Part shown: piece after piece, positions 35,101-44,293 of the stretch
Layout: every line of letters starts with the position of its first letter
Numbering within the stretch: the stretch's first letter is position 1
Assembly: GCF_001884065.1 (NCBI RefSeq)
Contig: NZ_MACH01000160.1
Span: 1-57,402, forward strand
Source of the DNA: Bacillus proteolyticus
GTDB taxonomy: Bacteria; Bacillota; Bacilli; Bacillales; Bacillaceae_G
Reading direction: 5' to 3'
DNA: 57,402 nucleotides
Program-made: the position numbers and the translations under genes
The notes under the pieces: model-generated
The model's database searches: none
The model's input: only the letters and a program-made list of their open reading frames with translations
What the model was told of the DNA's origin: nothing

Positions 35101-38100
35101 ATACGATGCTTTGTTAATGGACGGAGCAAGCATGAACATCGTTGGACATGATTTGTTTCATTATTATTACAAACCAGAGGAAAGATTAGAATCTCTATCT
35201 TTTGATTTTCAAGATTACATGTTTATCTATGATGAAATGGAGCAAAGCAAAGAATATAAAACAGCAATAGATTATTGGACAAGTAAGCTTCCTGACTTTC
35301 CGTTCGCACCTTCTTTGCTATTAAAAAAGGATCCGGCAGAGATTGCTACTCCTAAATTCCAATCACTTACTAAGATCCTGGACAATGAAAAATGGACAAA
35401 GTTACGGAAGTTAGCACAAGAGAAAGAAGTAACTCCTTCCGCTCTACTATGTACGATATATGGAGATGTGTTGGCATATTGGAGTAACCAACGTAAATTG
35501 GCTATTAACTTGACTGTATTTAACCGTTATCCTGTTCATGAAGAAGTAGAGCAGATTGTGGGAGATTTCACTTCGCTCATCTTGTTGGATGTTGATGTAA
35601 AACCAGAGCAATCTTTTTTTACTAGAGTAAAACAAACGCAATCTACTTTATTAGATGGCCTTGAACATCGGCATTACGATGGAGTTAACTTTATTCGAGA
35701 TTTCACTCGATATCACCAAATGACGCCAAAAGCAGTTATGCCAATTGTTTTCACCTCGATGCTAGCAGGTGCGGGTGCTTTTGCTTGGGAACAACTTGGT
35801 TCTCTTCGCCATATTCATGCTCGGACTCCACAAGTGTATTTGGATAATGTGGTAATTGAAAAAAATGGAGAGTTATTAATTAGCTGGAACTATGTAGAAG
35901 AATTGTTTGATGTTGATGTAATAGAAGCAATGTTTTCCCAATTTGTTGACTTGTTGGAACAATTGGTGAAACAAAGTGACGTAACCTCTTTGCAAATGAA
36001 AGAATCGGATCAAACTTTAATTGAGCAATACAATCAGACAACAGAAAAAATACCTTCAACTACTCTGTATCAATTATTTACAGACCAAGTAAAGCGTACA
36101 CCAGATGAAGTAGCAGTGGTCTTTGAACAAGAATGGTTAACTTACTCGGAGCTTCATAAGCGCTCCAATCAAGTTGCGCACTACTTGCAAAAACAAGGAA
36201 TTGGTCTAGGTGACAAAGTTGGGATTTTGGCGCAGAGACGAGTTGACACAATTGCTAATATGATAGGGATTTTAAAAGCAGGTGCCGCTTATGTACCGAT
36301 TGATCCCGACCATCCTTTAGATCGCCAAACATATATTTTAGAAAATAGCTCATGTAAACTTTTATTAGAACCTAGTCTTTATGAAGAAAATCACTTGTCA
36401 TTATATACAACAGTAGATATTCCTGCCATTGCTGGTCCGGAAGATCTTGCCTATATTATCTACACTTCAGGAAGTACAGGAAAGCCAAAAGGAGTAATTA
36501 TTACTCACCAAGCGGTTGCAAATACCATTCAAGATATTAATCAAAAATATCAGGTAAATGAAGATGATCGTATTATTGGTATCTCTTCCATGTGTTTTGA
36601 CCTATCTGTATACGATATTTTCGGAACGTTAAGCACAGGTGCAATGTTGGTAATGATTCGTGATCCAAGAGACATGCAAGAATTAATCCGTACCGTCGAA
36701 CGTAGAGGAATTACAATTTGGAATACAGTACCTGCAATCATGGATTTGGCATTGGAGCAAGTAGGCTCTCATTTTGAACATTCTTCCTTGCGTTTAGTTT
36801 TACATAGTGGAGATTGGATTCCACTCTCTTTACCAGAAAAAATAAAACGACATTTTCCGATTGCGGAAGTAGTTTCACTAGGAGGAGCAACAGAAGCATC
36901 GATTTGGTCAATTTATTATCCTGTCAAACAGGTGGAATCACAATGGAATAGTATTCCATATGGGATGCCTTTGGCAAACCAAACGTATTATGTGTTGAAC
37001 TATGAAAAGAAAATGTGCCCTGTTGGTGTAATTGGGGATTTATATATTGGGGGAGTGGGCCTTGCTAAAGGATATTTAAATGATGAACAGAAAACGAATG
37101 AAGCATTTGTGTCACATCCGGATTTTGGTCTTATTTACAAGACAGGAGACTGTGGCAAAATGCATCCTGAAGGGTATATTGAATTTTTAGGACGCCAAGA
37201 TCATCAAGTCAAAATTCAAGGATATCGAGTAGAGTTAGAAGAAATCGCCCATTGTCTTCTCACTTACAAACAAGTCGAACATGCTGTAGTGATTGATCAG
37301 ACAGATGAGAATGGAATAAAATTTTTAGTCGCATATGTGGTAACTGAGCAAAATATTAGTACAACAGAACTACGAAAGCATTTGCGAGACTACTTGCCAG
37401 ATTACATGATTCCTTCTTATTTTGTTTATTTGGAACAACTGCCCTTGACTCCAAACGGGAAATTAGATAGAAAAGCGCTCCCTGCTCCGGAGAAACAAAA
37501 AAATGAAGTATTTATTGCTCCAAAAACTGAAATGGAAAAAATATTAACTAATGTTTGGCAAGAAGTACTCAAAGTAGATCGGATTGGAGTAAATGATCAT
37601 TTCTTTGCCTTAGGTGGAGATTCGATAAAAGCGATTCAAGTTTCCGTCAGACTGTATAGACAAGGATTTGAGCTAGAGCCAAAAAATCTATTTTCATTTC
37701 CTGTATTAGGAGACATGGTTCAATTTGTTAAAAAGCTAGACCATCTTTCAAGTTCACAAACAAATGATGTAAAGAAATTGAACGAAAATAAAGTTACATT
37801 ACTAAAGGTTAAAGATAAACAACTTAATCAGCATACACTTACCAAAATACAAGAAAAAATACCGGGTATAAAAATAGAACGAATTTACCCATTGGCACCT
37901 TTCCAGGAAGTTATTTATGAACATGCTGCCACTGAACCTGATACAAATGCATATTTTGAACAAACAATTTGGACACTAAAGGGGGAGCTGGATATTGATC
38001 TCTTTATTCAGTGTTTCCAACAATTAGTTAATCGTCATGATTCTTTAAGAACGATTATTGTGCAAGATGAACAAGCACAACCTTGGCAAGCTGTTCTACA

Positions 38101-39178
38101 TGATGTTCAAATGATTTCAGAGACAAAAAGCTTGATCGAGATGACGAAACAAGAGCAGCAAGAATTCCTAGACCAGTGGATAAATGAAAATTTAAGTCGA
38201 GGATTCAAAACCGATGAACTAATGACCCGTCTCTGTATATTCCAACTAGGGAATGACGAGCATAAGGTGGTTTGGAGTTCCCATCATCTATTATGTGATG
38301 GTTGGAGCGTCAGCATTTTGATAGACGAATTATTCCAACTCTACGAAACAATAAATGCGGGAACTACAGTGGAGTTACCTATGGTAAAACCTTTTGAAAC
38401 ATTCATAGACTGGACTTTAGCACAAGATCATGAAAAAGCACGTCATTTTTGGCGGGATTATTTATCAGGATACAATCAAAAAATTAGTATTCCTAAAAAG
38501 AAATTACCAACTCAAAGTGAAGGGTTAAATTTCACATTTATGGATTTAACATTAGATAAGGGTTTGACTAATCAGTTACAGACATTTGTGAATAAAAACA
38601 ATACAACTATGAATTCGGCATTACTAGCTGTATGGGGAATATTGCTTGGCAAATACAACGGAATGAGAGAAGTAGTATTACCTAATCTAGTATCTGTCAG
38701 ACCTCACGAAGTAGAAGGAATTGAAAATATGTTTGGTCTGTTCACAAATGTTTTGCCTATCCGACTAGCATGGACAGAAACGCAATCTTTTGTGGACTTT
38801 ATGCAAAAAGTACAACTAGAAACATTGAAATGTAATGAGTATGCATACTATTCATTTGTTGAGATACAAAAACAAAGTGAAATGATGAATCAGCTTACCG
38901 ACCATCTTTGGGTTTTTGAAAACTATCCAACTAACCAGGCTATTTTTTCTTCAAATGAAAACAGAAATTTTGCCATCACAGATTACCAAGTCGTTGATGA
39001 GCCACATGTAAAGTATGGAATTATGTGCTTCCCTGAAGAGCAACTTACAATAAAGTTTGGATATGATCAAACTGTATATGAAGCGGAGAAAATACAGGGA
39101 ATATTGAATCATATCCATCAGTTAATCAACATAATTCTGCAAAATCCAACACAGGCAATCGGTGATTACAAATTATAA
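32168..39178 (+). CDS. Two-module NRPS with heterocyclisation domain: A-PCP-Cy-A(Cys)-PCP-C
   Basis: A 2336-residue non-ribosomal peptide synthetase. It begins with only the C-lobe of a condensation domain (to about 32,900, no HHxxxDG). A1 follows (YTSGSTGNPKG near 33,390; FDISLLE; code residues about DILELAIICK), then PCP1 (LKGESIKAL near 34,530, Ser kept but GG altered). A Cy domain has DALLMDGAS (DxxxxDxxS, near 35,105) and LTVFNRYP. A2 has FDLSVYD and a ten-residue code DLYNLSLIWK, the cysteine code. PCP2 (LGGDSIKAI near 37,613) and a terminal C domain with HHLLCDG (near 38,283) complete it. There is no thioesterase. I prefer ATG 32,168 (GGGGG 12 bp upstream) to 32,141. Predicted product: an aminoacyl-thiazole released onto an amine. 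Confidence 0.95.
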   Translation: MHIKDRTSIHENKRIETFWKEQLSSEVLDFSLFNSGYQLNKDNPCDHIQVIMDSELSQIIQKESKSQDILLFSWLQTTLRVCLAHYTDQERITIGVPVIGKNDEQRKNHNNLLPIGSEIQPNHSFKQVVDQVEQTTLFGYDNQSYPLSELLAKHHLTPFQIVIGMEGLHNKNSLEEYAENNLSIWIRRKWNEIHNEFEFQISFKSHSFSSLQQFANSYLYVLKQVSKNPNLAVKDICIISEEEKELLEELNQGQTGIDLSQTFQDLFEEQVLKTPDQIAVVCNDQSLTYRELNKKAHQLASILQSKGVSKESIIGVMVDRSLEMIIGMMGILKSGAAYLPIDPHYPSERIEYMLQDSQAKCLLSKRTEVELPQFAGEVLYLDEEHHFQGEECNLVRESDPNDLAYVIYTSGSTGNPKGVMVEQKSLVHFLSVMRDKVKDNQSFLFLASVSFDISLLEICLPLTQGSKVVIATEDQFATKELAHLVKEHKVDLWESTPSRMEVILSDPEGANFLKDLKSILLAGEAFSIDLVEKIRCISEATILNIYGPTETTICAAVKDLSSAKEVTIGNPNPNYRSYILNKYGQLKPFGIPGELCIAGVAVARGYLGKPKLTDEKFVPNSFATGEMMYHTGDLVRWLPNGEFEYLGRMDHQVKIRGYRIELREIETQLREYPEINQAIVVDQVYGNRKLLAAYYVSDNKVPFGELRKYLSNKLPEFMIPEKMIQVEEVPLNPNGKVDRKRLLDITQTEYLSIPYVAPRNEIEQKLVHAWEKVIEIEGIGIHDNFFALKGESIKALQIINLLRKDCLKISTTDFFKHPTIAQLSSCVEAEHTEENFENIPTRVKDLSKPFPLTEVQTAYMLGRNSQFELSGISPQTYFEYETKLDINRISKSFQKVIHRHPMLRAMILPEGKQQILQSVPDYEIEIESLIDLDDGEQNAHLQEERSRMTNHVFPLGQWPLFELKAFLLKEDTYLLCFRYDALLMDGASMNIVGHDLFHYYYKPEERLESLSFDFQDYMFIYDEMEQSKEYKTAIDYWTSKLPDFPFAPSLLLKKDPAEIATPKFQSLTKILDNEKWTKLRKLAQEKEVTPSALLCTIYGDVLAYWSNQRKLAINLTVFNRYPVHEEVEQIVGDFTSLILLDVDVKPEQSFFTRVKQTQSTLLDGLEHRHYDGVNFIRDFTRYHQMTPKAVMPIVFTSMLAGAGAFAWEQLGSLRHIHARTPQVYLDNVVIEKNGELLISWNYVEELFDVDVIEAMFSQFVDLLEQLVKQSDVTSLQMKESDQTLIEQYNQTTEKIPSTTLYQLFTDQVKRTPDEVAVVFEQEWLTYSELHKRSNQVAHYLQKQGIGLGDKVGILAQRRVDTIANMIGILKAGAAYVPIDPDHPLDRQTYILENSSCKLLLEPSLYEENHLSLYTTVDIPAIAGPEDLAYIIYTSGSTGKPKGVIITHQAVANTIQDINQKYQVNEDDRIIGISSMCFDLSVYDIFGTLSTGAMLVMIRDPRDMQELIRTVERRGITIWNTVPAIMDLALEQVGSHFEHSSLRLVLHSGDWIPLSLPEKIKRHFPIAEVVSLGGATEASIWSIYYPVKQVESQWNSIPYGMPLANQTYYVLNYEKKMCPVGVIGDLYIGGVGLAKGYLNDEQKTNEAFVSHPDFGLIYKTGDCGKMHPEGYIEFLGRQDHQVKIQGYRVELEEIAHCLLTYKQVEHAVVIDQTDENGIKFLVAYVVTEQNISTTELRKHLRDYLPDYMIPSYFVYLEQLPLTPNGKLDRKALPAPEKQKNEVFIAPKTEMEKILTNVWQEVLKVDRIGVNDHFFALGGDSIKAIQVSVRLYRQGFELEPKNLFSFPVLGDMVQFVKKLDHLSSSQTNDVKKLNENKVTLLKVKDKQLNQHTLTKIQEKIPGIKIERIYPLAPFQEVIYEHAATEPDTNAYFEQTIWTLKGELDIDLFIQCFQQLVNRHDSLRTIIVQDEQAQPWQAVLHDVQMISETKSLIEMTKQEQQEFLDQWINENLSRGFKTDELMTRLCIFQLGNDEHKVVWSSHHLLCDGWSVSILIDELFQLYETINAGTTVELPMVKPFETFIDWTLAQDHEKARHFWRDYLSGYNQKISIPKKKLPTQSEGLNFTFMDLTLDKGLTNQLQTFVNKNNTTMNSALLAVWGILLGKYNGMREVVLPNLVSVRPHEVEGIENMFGLFTNVLPIRLAWTETQSFVDFMQKVQLETLKCNEYAYYSFVEIQKQSEMMNQLTDHLWVFENYPTNQAIFSSNENRNFAITDYQVVDEPHVKYGIMCFPEEQLTIKFGYDQTVYEAEKIQGILNHIHQLINIILQNPTQAIGDYKL

Positions 39179-39184
39179 AAAATG

Positions 39185-39213
39185 AAAAGGCGAGTAAGAA
39201 CTCGCCTTTTTAA
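39185..39213 (+). terminator. Hairpin between the NRPS and decarboxylase genes
   Basis: AAAAGGCGAGT and ACTCGCCTTTT with an AAGA loop, followed by T's. It starts 7 bp after the NRPS stop and 20 bp before the decarboxylase ribosome binding site, so it may lower rather than abolish decarboxylase transcription. Confidence 0.8.
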
Positions 39214-39233
39214 ATAGAATAGGAGTAAACAAA

Positions 39234-40688
39234 ATGACGAAAAACCTGCAGTTATCAGCCGAAGAGATGCGTCAGTTAGGATATCAAGCGGTTGATTTGA
39301 TTGTTGATCATATGAATCATTTAAAAAGTAAACCAGTATCTGAAACGATTGATATTAATATTTTTAGAGACAAGCTAACTGAAACAATTCCAGAAAACGG
39401 ATCCAACCCGAAAGAATTACTTAATTTTCTTAATAGCAATGTGTTTAATCAAATTACTCATGTGGATCATCCTCATTTTATGGCTTTTGTGCCCGGTCCT
39501 AATAATTATGTTGGTGTAGTAGCAGATTTTTTAGCAAGTGGGTTCAATGTATTTCCTACAGCTTGGATAGTAGGTGCTGGTGCTGAACAAATCGAATTAA
39601 CGACAATCAACTGGTTAAAATCAATGCTAGGATTCCCTGATTCAGCCGAAGGGATATTTGTAAGTGGAGGTTCCATGGCTAATTTGACTGCACTTACTGT
39701 AGCGAGACAGGTCAAGCTGAATAATGACATAGAAAATGCAGTTGTGTATTTCTCTAACCAAACTCATTTTTCTGTAGATCGAGCACTTAAAGTATTAGGG
39801 TTTAAACATCATCAAATTTGCCGAATTGAAACAGATGAAGATTTAAGAATTTCAGTTAGTACTTTAAAAAAGCAAATAAAAGAAGATCGATTAAAAGGGA
39901 AAAAACCATTCTGTGTTATTGCTAATGCAGGGACAACTAATTGCGGAGCGGTTGATTCCCTCAATGAATTGGCGGATCTCTGTAATGATGAAGATGTATG
40001 GCTGCACGCGGATGGGGCTTATGGGGCTGCAGCAATTCTCAGTGAAAAAGGAAGTGAGTTGTTAAGAGGAATTCATCGTGTCGATTCTTTGACGTTAGAC
40101 CCGCACAAATGGCTTTTTCAACCTTATGATGTTGGTTGTGTACTCATTCGAAACAGCCAATACTTAAGCAAAACGTTCCGTATGATCCCAGAGTATATTA
40201 AGGATACGGAAACTAATATAGAAGAAAAAGTGAATTTTGGGGAGCGTGGAATTGAACTTTCTCGTAGATTTAGGGCATTAAAGGTATGGCTTTCTTTTAA
40301 AGTATTTGGAGTCACAGCTTTTCGCGAGGCAATTGATCATGGCATTATGTTAGCTGAACAAGTTGAAGAGTTTTTAAGGAAAGAAAAAGATTGGGAAGTG
40401 GTAACACCTGCCCAGTTAGGGATTGTTACTTTTCGTTATATTCCTTGTGGACTAACATCTACAGATACAATTCATGAAATAAACAAAAAACTGGTGGAAG
40501 AGATTAATCATAGAGGATTCGCTATGCTAAGTACGACCAAATTAAAAGAAAAAATGGTAATTCGACTTTGTTCCATCAACCCAAGGACGACAACAGAAGA
40601 AATGAATCAAATTATGATGAAAATCAAAGAACTTGCAGAGGAAGTAAACATATCGTCTAAACATCTTATTTCAATTCCGCAACTTTAA
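39234..40688 (+). CDS. PLP-dependent aromatic-L-amino-acid-type decarboxylase
   Basis: A 484-residue group II decarboxylase. Its features are HPHFMAF with GPNNYVG near the substrate pocket, His178 in SNQTHFSVDRA (stacks on PLP), Asp260 in LHADGAYG, and Lys292 in DPHKWLFQPYD, the Schiff-base lysine. Family members decarboxylate tryptophan, phenylalanine, tyrosine or DOPA; the exact amino acid cannot be read off safely. AGGAGTAAAC precedes the ATG. Directly behind an NRPS that ends in a condensation domain, it should supply the amine that releases the thiazolyl chain. Confidence 0.93.
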   Translation: MTKNLQLSAEEMRQLGYQAVDLIVDHMNHLKSKPVSETIDINIFRDKLTETIPENGSNPKELLNFLNSNVFNQITHVDHPHFMAFVPGPNNYVGVVADFLASGFNVFPTAWIVGAGAEQIELTTINWLKSMLGFPDSAEGIFVSGGSMANLTALTVARQVKLNNDIENAVVYFSNQTHFSVDRALKVLGFKHHQICRIETDEDLRISVSTLKKQIKEDRLKGKKPFCVIANAGTTNCGAVDSLNELADLCNDEDVWLHADGAYGAAAILSEKGSELLRGIHRVDSLTLDPHKWLFQPYDVGCVLIRNSQYLSKTFRMIPEYIKDTETNIEEKVNFGERGIELSRRFRALKVWLSFKVFGVTAFREAIDHGIMLAEQVEEFLRKEKDWEVVTPAQLGIVTFRYIPCGLTSTDTIHEINKKLVEEINHRGFAMLSTTKLKEKMVIRLCSINPRTTTEEMNQIMMKIKELAEEVNISSKHLISIPQL

Positions 40689-40720
40689 ATAAAACGGAAT
40701 GAAAGCACTAAAAAATGTAC

Positions 40721-40767
40721 AACAACAAACACACTCTCTTTTTAATAAGAGAGTGTGTTTGTTGTTA
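40721..40767. terminator. Bidirectional terminator of the cluster
   Basis: Perfect 20-bp arms (40,721-40,740 and 40,748-40,767, containing ACACACTCTC/GAGAGTGTGT) around a short T/A loop. It separates the decarboxylase from the convergent esterase gene. Confidence 0.85.
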
Positions 40768-40790
40768 AGATAATAGAATATGTAAAGAGA

Positions 40791-41747
40791 TTAAGCCTCT
40801 ACCTTAGCTACTCTTTCGAAACCAGTCTTTACTGCTTGTATCATTTCATTCACAGCATAAATAGATACTTCGGCATTTGGATTTAATCCTTCGAACCAGT
40901 GATAGGACCTAGGATATAAATGAAATTCGACATCAACACCAGCTTGCGCAAGTTTGGTTACATAGGTTAATGTTTCGCTGCGGAATGGATCTAATTGACC
41001 AACAAACGTGTAGGTGTATGGCAGATTACTATAATCCTCTGCTCGAGCAGGGGCTGCATAGGCAGGAATATTATCCGTCCCATATATTTCTCCTAAATAC
41101 ATTTTCCAGCCAGCTTCATTTGTCTTTTGATTCCAAACAAATCCTTCTTTAATTTCATTCGTAGAAGGTGTATTATTTCGGTCATCAATCATTGGATAAA
41201 GTGGCATTTGAAAACAAATAGAAGGATATTTTCGATCGCGAGCTAATAATGTCAATGCTGCTGTTAGTCCACCGCCAGCGCTCGCTCCTGCAACACCAAT
41301 TCGATTCGAATCAATGTTTAATGGCTCTGCGTTATCAGCAATCCATTTTAATGCTGCATAACAATCCTCAATTGGTGCTGGATAAGGATGCTCTGGAGCT
41401 AAACGGTAGTCTACAGACACGACCACACAGCCAGCTTCTTTTGCAAACCTCATACAAGTATCATCATTATCATCTATAGACCCTAAGATATAACCACCAC
41501 CATGTATCCATAACAGGACAGGTAAGGATCCATTATTTAATTTAGGACGATAAATTCTTAATGGTAATGGATTAGCGTCAGGTCCAACAATGACTTCATC
41601 TGTTAATGAAAGGGATTCATCAACAACAGTAGGTGGTCTCATTTGCGATATTCCTTCTCTGATTGTTTGTAAGTTCTCTGGGCGTAAATCGAGATCAGGA
41701 AACATTTCTAAACCTGGTAATAAATCTGCATTTACTCGGTTCTTCAT
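40791..41747 (-). CDS. Alpha/beta-hydrolase, hormone-sensitive-lipase family esterase
   Basis: A 318-residue cytosolic hydrolase. The oxyanion motif HGGG is at 82-85, the nucleophile Ser156 in GASAGGG, then Asp253 in GQLDPF and His283 in SYHWFEG. No signal peptide. It should cleave short-chain esters or amides. AGGGGTG precedes the ATG. It converges on the thiazole-amide cluster but is separated by a strong terminator, so a role there is only possible. Confidence 0.92.
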   Translation of the reverse strand: MKNRVNADLLPGLEMFPDLDLRPENLQTIREGISQMRPPTVVDESLSLTDEVIVGPDANPLPLRIYRPKLNNGSLPVLLWIHGGGYILGSIDDNDDTCMRFAKEAGCVVVSVDYRLAPEHPYPAPIEDCYAALKWIADNAEPLNIDSNRIGVAGASAGGGLTAALTLLARDRKYPSICFQMPLYPMIDDRNNTPSTNEIKEGFVWNQKTNEAGWKMYLGEIYGTDNIPAYAAPARAEDYSNLPYTYTFVGQLDPFRSETLTYVTKLAQAGVDVEFHLYPRSYHWFEGLNPNAEVSIYAVNEMIQAVKTGFERVAKVEA

Positions 41748-41902
41748 TTTAACACCCCTATTTTTAATTGTTTTTACATATGTAAAGTAGATTCTAAGTA
41801 GTTTAATTGTGAGAAAATCATCACCATTAAATTGTAAAGTGGATATGTCATAATCGTCAACTGAATATTCGAAAAATAAACCTTCTTTTAGGAGAAAGTT
41901 TC

Positions 41903-42134
41903 ATGCAACTAATTATACAAGAAGGTGATTTAGGGCCAAAGTGGTTTTATGTCGCTGTAGTTATTTACACTTGGTTTTCCAAATGAACCAATTGATGATC
42001 CTTTATATTTTCATGATACATTGCAAGGAGTACCTGTTCGAATTCATGCTCGGAAAGGATTAACACATTTGTATTCCTTAAAAGAATTTTGGTATTTATT
42101 TCAGGTAAATGCTCATGCGCAGGTATTGATATAA
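41903..42134 (+). pseudogene. Unrecognised small gene with a frameshift
   Basis: AGGAGAAAG precedes an ATG opening QLIIQEGDLGPKWFYVAV. After about 23 codons the family-like sequence shifts frame to LGFPNEPIDDPLYFHDTLQG … SLKEFWYLFQVNAHAQVLI. Both halves look like real protein but I cannot name them. Confidence 0.5.
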
Positions 42135-42181
42135 GAGAACAGTACAAATATTATGTTAACAGGGTATAGGTCCAAAGGCCT

Positions 42182-42237
42182 CTGAATTTATTCAATCTTA
42201 TTTGTTTAACTATAGATAGGATTATATAAGTGAAAAG
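42182..42237 (+). repeat. Second copy of the 57-bp repeat
   Basis: Nearly identical to 30,134-30,190, differing by single bases (GATTATATAAG against GATTATATGAG). The flanks differ in both places, so this was a copied segment, perhaps moved with a lost element. Confidence 0.8.
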
Positions 42238-42267
42238 TCCCTTTAGATCTTCTAAATGGACTTTTTT
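42234..42267 (+). terminator. Terminator-like hairpin
   Basis: AAGTCC-C-TTTAGA pairs with TCTAAA-T-GGACTT, followed by TTTT. It would terminate transcription leaving the frameshifted small gene. Confidence 0.75.
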
Positions 42268-42321
42268 AGGTTTCTAGATACGACTACTGATAAATTGGTG
42301 TTATATTAAGAAGTCTCGCCA

Positions 42322-42511
42322 CATCGTCATCAAGCTTAGAAATCGATGGTTCCCCAAAACGAAAAAACGAGCTAACTTCTCTTAGATAACTGTGGAGAGA
42401 TAATAATTTTGTTTTGTGAGTCCTTCAAAATATTGAAAACTGGAGATGGTGTTATTTATTGTTTAAGTTGATGACTCTAAGATACCAGTTTAGTTGACCT
42501 GATAGCGATGA
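42322..42511. repeat. Palindromic IS231-ended repeat with two right ends
   Basis: The left end is CATCGTCATCAAGCTTAGAA, the inner arm CCCCAAAACGAAAAAACGAG, and right-type ends are at 42,461-42,476 (TTTAAGTTGATGACTC) and 42,490-42,511 (CCTGATAGCGATG). It is degenerate in the right half. It resembles the doubled right ends at copy 1 and at the intact IS231. The remainder up to 42,599 is empty. Confidence 0.6.
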
Positions 42512-42599
42512 ATCCGTACTCCTAAAAAATTCACCTTTGGCATCAGGGAAATTAAATAGGGTGATAATTATTACAAGTGGATTAGGTTTCTTGTGAATT

Positions 42600-44246
42600 T
42601 TAAATTAAAGGTCTTATCCAAAGTTGAGAAAAATCCACATATCCAAAATATTTCATCTTAATATTCGTTAAATCTGATGAAAAAGGAATTTGACGTGTAT
42701 CATAGTATAAGGGAATCATAATAGAGGATTCTATCAGTTCTTTTTCAAGATTCTTATTTAATGAAGCCCACTCCTCAAAATGTGTATGTTTGTATTTAGA
42801 AAGGTGGTTTCTTAGTGATTTATTTGTTTTTAAAACCTTAGCCAATGGTGAATATCTAGCTGTTAAAAAATAATAAAATGATATCTCTTGATTCATCTCG
42901 AATACTTCACCATGAATAAAAAGATCGACTTGTTCATTAAGTTTTTCATCCCTAAGATAGTTTTCAAATGGAACCCATTTAACTTGAAAAGGTATATTTT
43001 CTTTTTCTAAGATATTCATTAACCATTTTGTTGTCGCTTCTGTATACTGAGTAGCTTTTATAATAAGTGGTTCTTTAAATTCGGGACGTTTTCTTTTTGG
43101 AATATTGACTTGATGATCTATGTCTTTCAAACAGCTTTTAATATTTGGGATTTTTTGAGAATCATATTCATGAATATGATTCATATTGTTAGCGATAATA
43201 GAATGTAAGTAATTACGAACATCTATGTGTTGAATTGAGGAATTACGCCAAGCATTCATAATTATAACACCGAAACCTGAATTCCTTTCTACTTGAAAGG
43301 TAGAATTACATTTATGGTGTTTGGAAGATTGATAAATAGTATCAAATTCTAGAGGGACCTGAATGAATTCTACTGTATCTAGCAATGGTCTTTCTTGAAA
43401 ATAATCATGAAATGCTATCAATGATGTTTTCTCCAGGTTATTCTCCCCTATATAAAAACCACCGGTTCCTATGATTTGGCCGTTATTTTCTTTATAAATG
43501 CTTGTATTTATCATGCATAACATTTGTAAACAATAACTACAACTATCTGGATAATGTATATCAATAATTAATGGTGATACAATCTCTATTTTGTCTATGG
43601 GTGCCCATAAGTCTTTATAGTATTTATGAATACGTAGTTTTGAGAGACATAGTTTCACGTCAGCCGCTGTTAAGATGGATCCATCATGAAATTTTATAGA
43701 CTTTTTTAAATATAGTCTAAGCTTAGATTGAGTTAAATCCCAACTGTGAACTATTTCAGGGAATATGTTCCCCTTTTCATCCATATAAACAAGTCGATTG
43801 AAAACGTTCGCGACAATATGTGCACTATGTACATCGGTAGCCTCGAGCGGGTGTGTTGTTAAAAAGGGCTTTCTTCTTGGAATAATTAATTTATCATCCG
43901 AATTATGTATATAGCCAAATTTTGAATGAAACTTAGTCATCAAGCGTAGTTTACTGTTTGGAGACCAATTATATAGTAAATATTTACTACTTTTTTCAAC
44001 AGGTTGTTGATCCATAAATTCCATTACTTGTGACTCATAGATTTGTTCTATATTTTTCAACCATTGGAGAGAGGAGGAATTTCCTCTACCTTTTCCAGAA
44101 ATGAAAGTCAGCCAACCTTCATCCATCCATTTATGTAAGTAACGTACTGTTTGCTTTGTACTTAAATTTAAAAAATCTGCCAGGTCTTGTATTTTTATAT
44201 TTCCTGAAGAAAATGATTGCCATAGATTAAGTAAATTTTTATCCAT
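42600..44246 (-). CDS. SgrR-like regulator with extracytoplasmic-solute-binding domain
   Basis: A 548-residue cytosolic protein. An N-terminal winged helix (IQDLADFLNLSTKQTVRYLH) is followed by a solute-binding-protein family 5 domain (RRKPFLTTHPLEATDVHSAH, FHDGSILTAADVKLCLSKL). SgrR-type regulators sense a small ligand with this domain. The start is ATG 44,246 after AAAGGAGATAGG; an in-frame ATG at 44,294 lacks a ribosome binding site. It diverges from an MFS exporter, the pairing usual for this family in Bacillus, and the shared 100-bp gap holds a palindrome. Confidence 0.88.
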   Translation of the reverse strand: MDKNLLNLWQSFSSGNIKIQDLADFLNLSTKQTVRYLHKWMDEGWLTFISGKGRGNSSSLQWLKNIEQIYESQVMEFMDQQPVEKSSKYLLYNWSPNSKLRLMTKFHSKFGYIHNSDDKLIIPRRKPFLTTHPLEATDVHSAHIVANVFNRLVYMDEKGNIFPEIVHSWDLTQSKLRLYLKKSIKFHDGSILTAADVKLCLSKLRIHKYYKDLWAPIDKIEIVSPLIIDIHYPDSCSYCLQMLCMINTSIYKENNGQIIGTGGFYIGENNLEKTSLIAFHDYFQERPLLDTVEFIQVPLEFDTIYQSSKHHKCNSTFQVERNSGFGVIIMNAWRNSSIQHIDVRNYLHSIIANNMNHIHEYDSQKIPNIKSCLKDIDHQVNIPKRKRPEFKEPLIIKATQYTEATTKWLMNILEKENIPFQVKWVPFENYLRDEKLNEQVDLFIHGEVFEMNQEISFYYFLTARYSPLAKVLKTNKSLRNHLSKYKHTHFEEWASLNKNLEKELIESSIMIPLYYDTRQIPFSSDLTNIKMKYFGYVDFSQLWIRPLI

Positions 44247-44267
44247 TTTCCTATCTCCTTTTATAAG

Positions 44268-44293
44268 TGGACATGTTTTTCTGAATATGTCCA
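44268..44293. promoter_or_regulatory. Palindromic operator candidate between sgrR-like and MFS genes
   Basis: TGGACAT and ATGTCCA face each other with 12 bases between. It sits in the only 100 bp available for both divergent promoters, so binding by the SgrR-like protein would control both. Confidence 0.6.
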
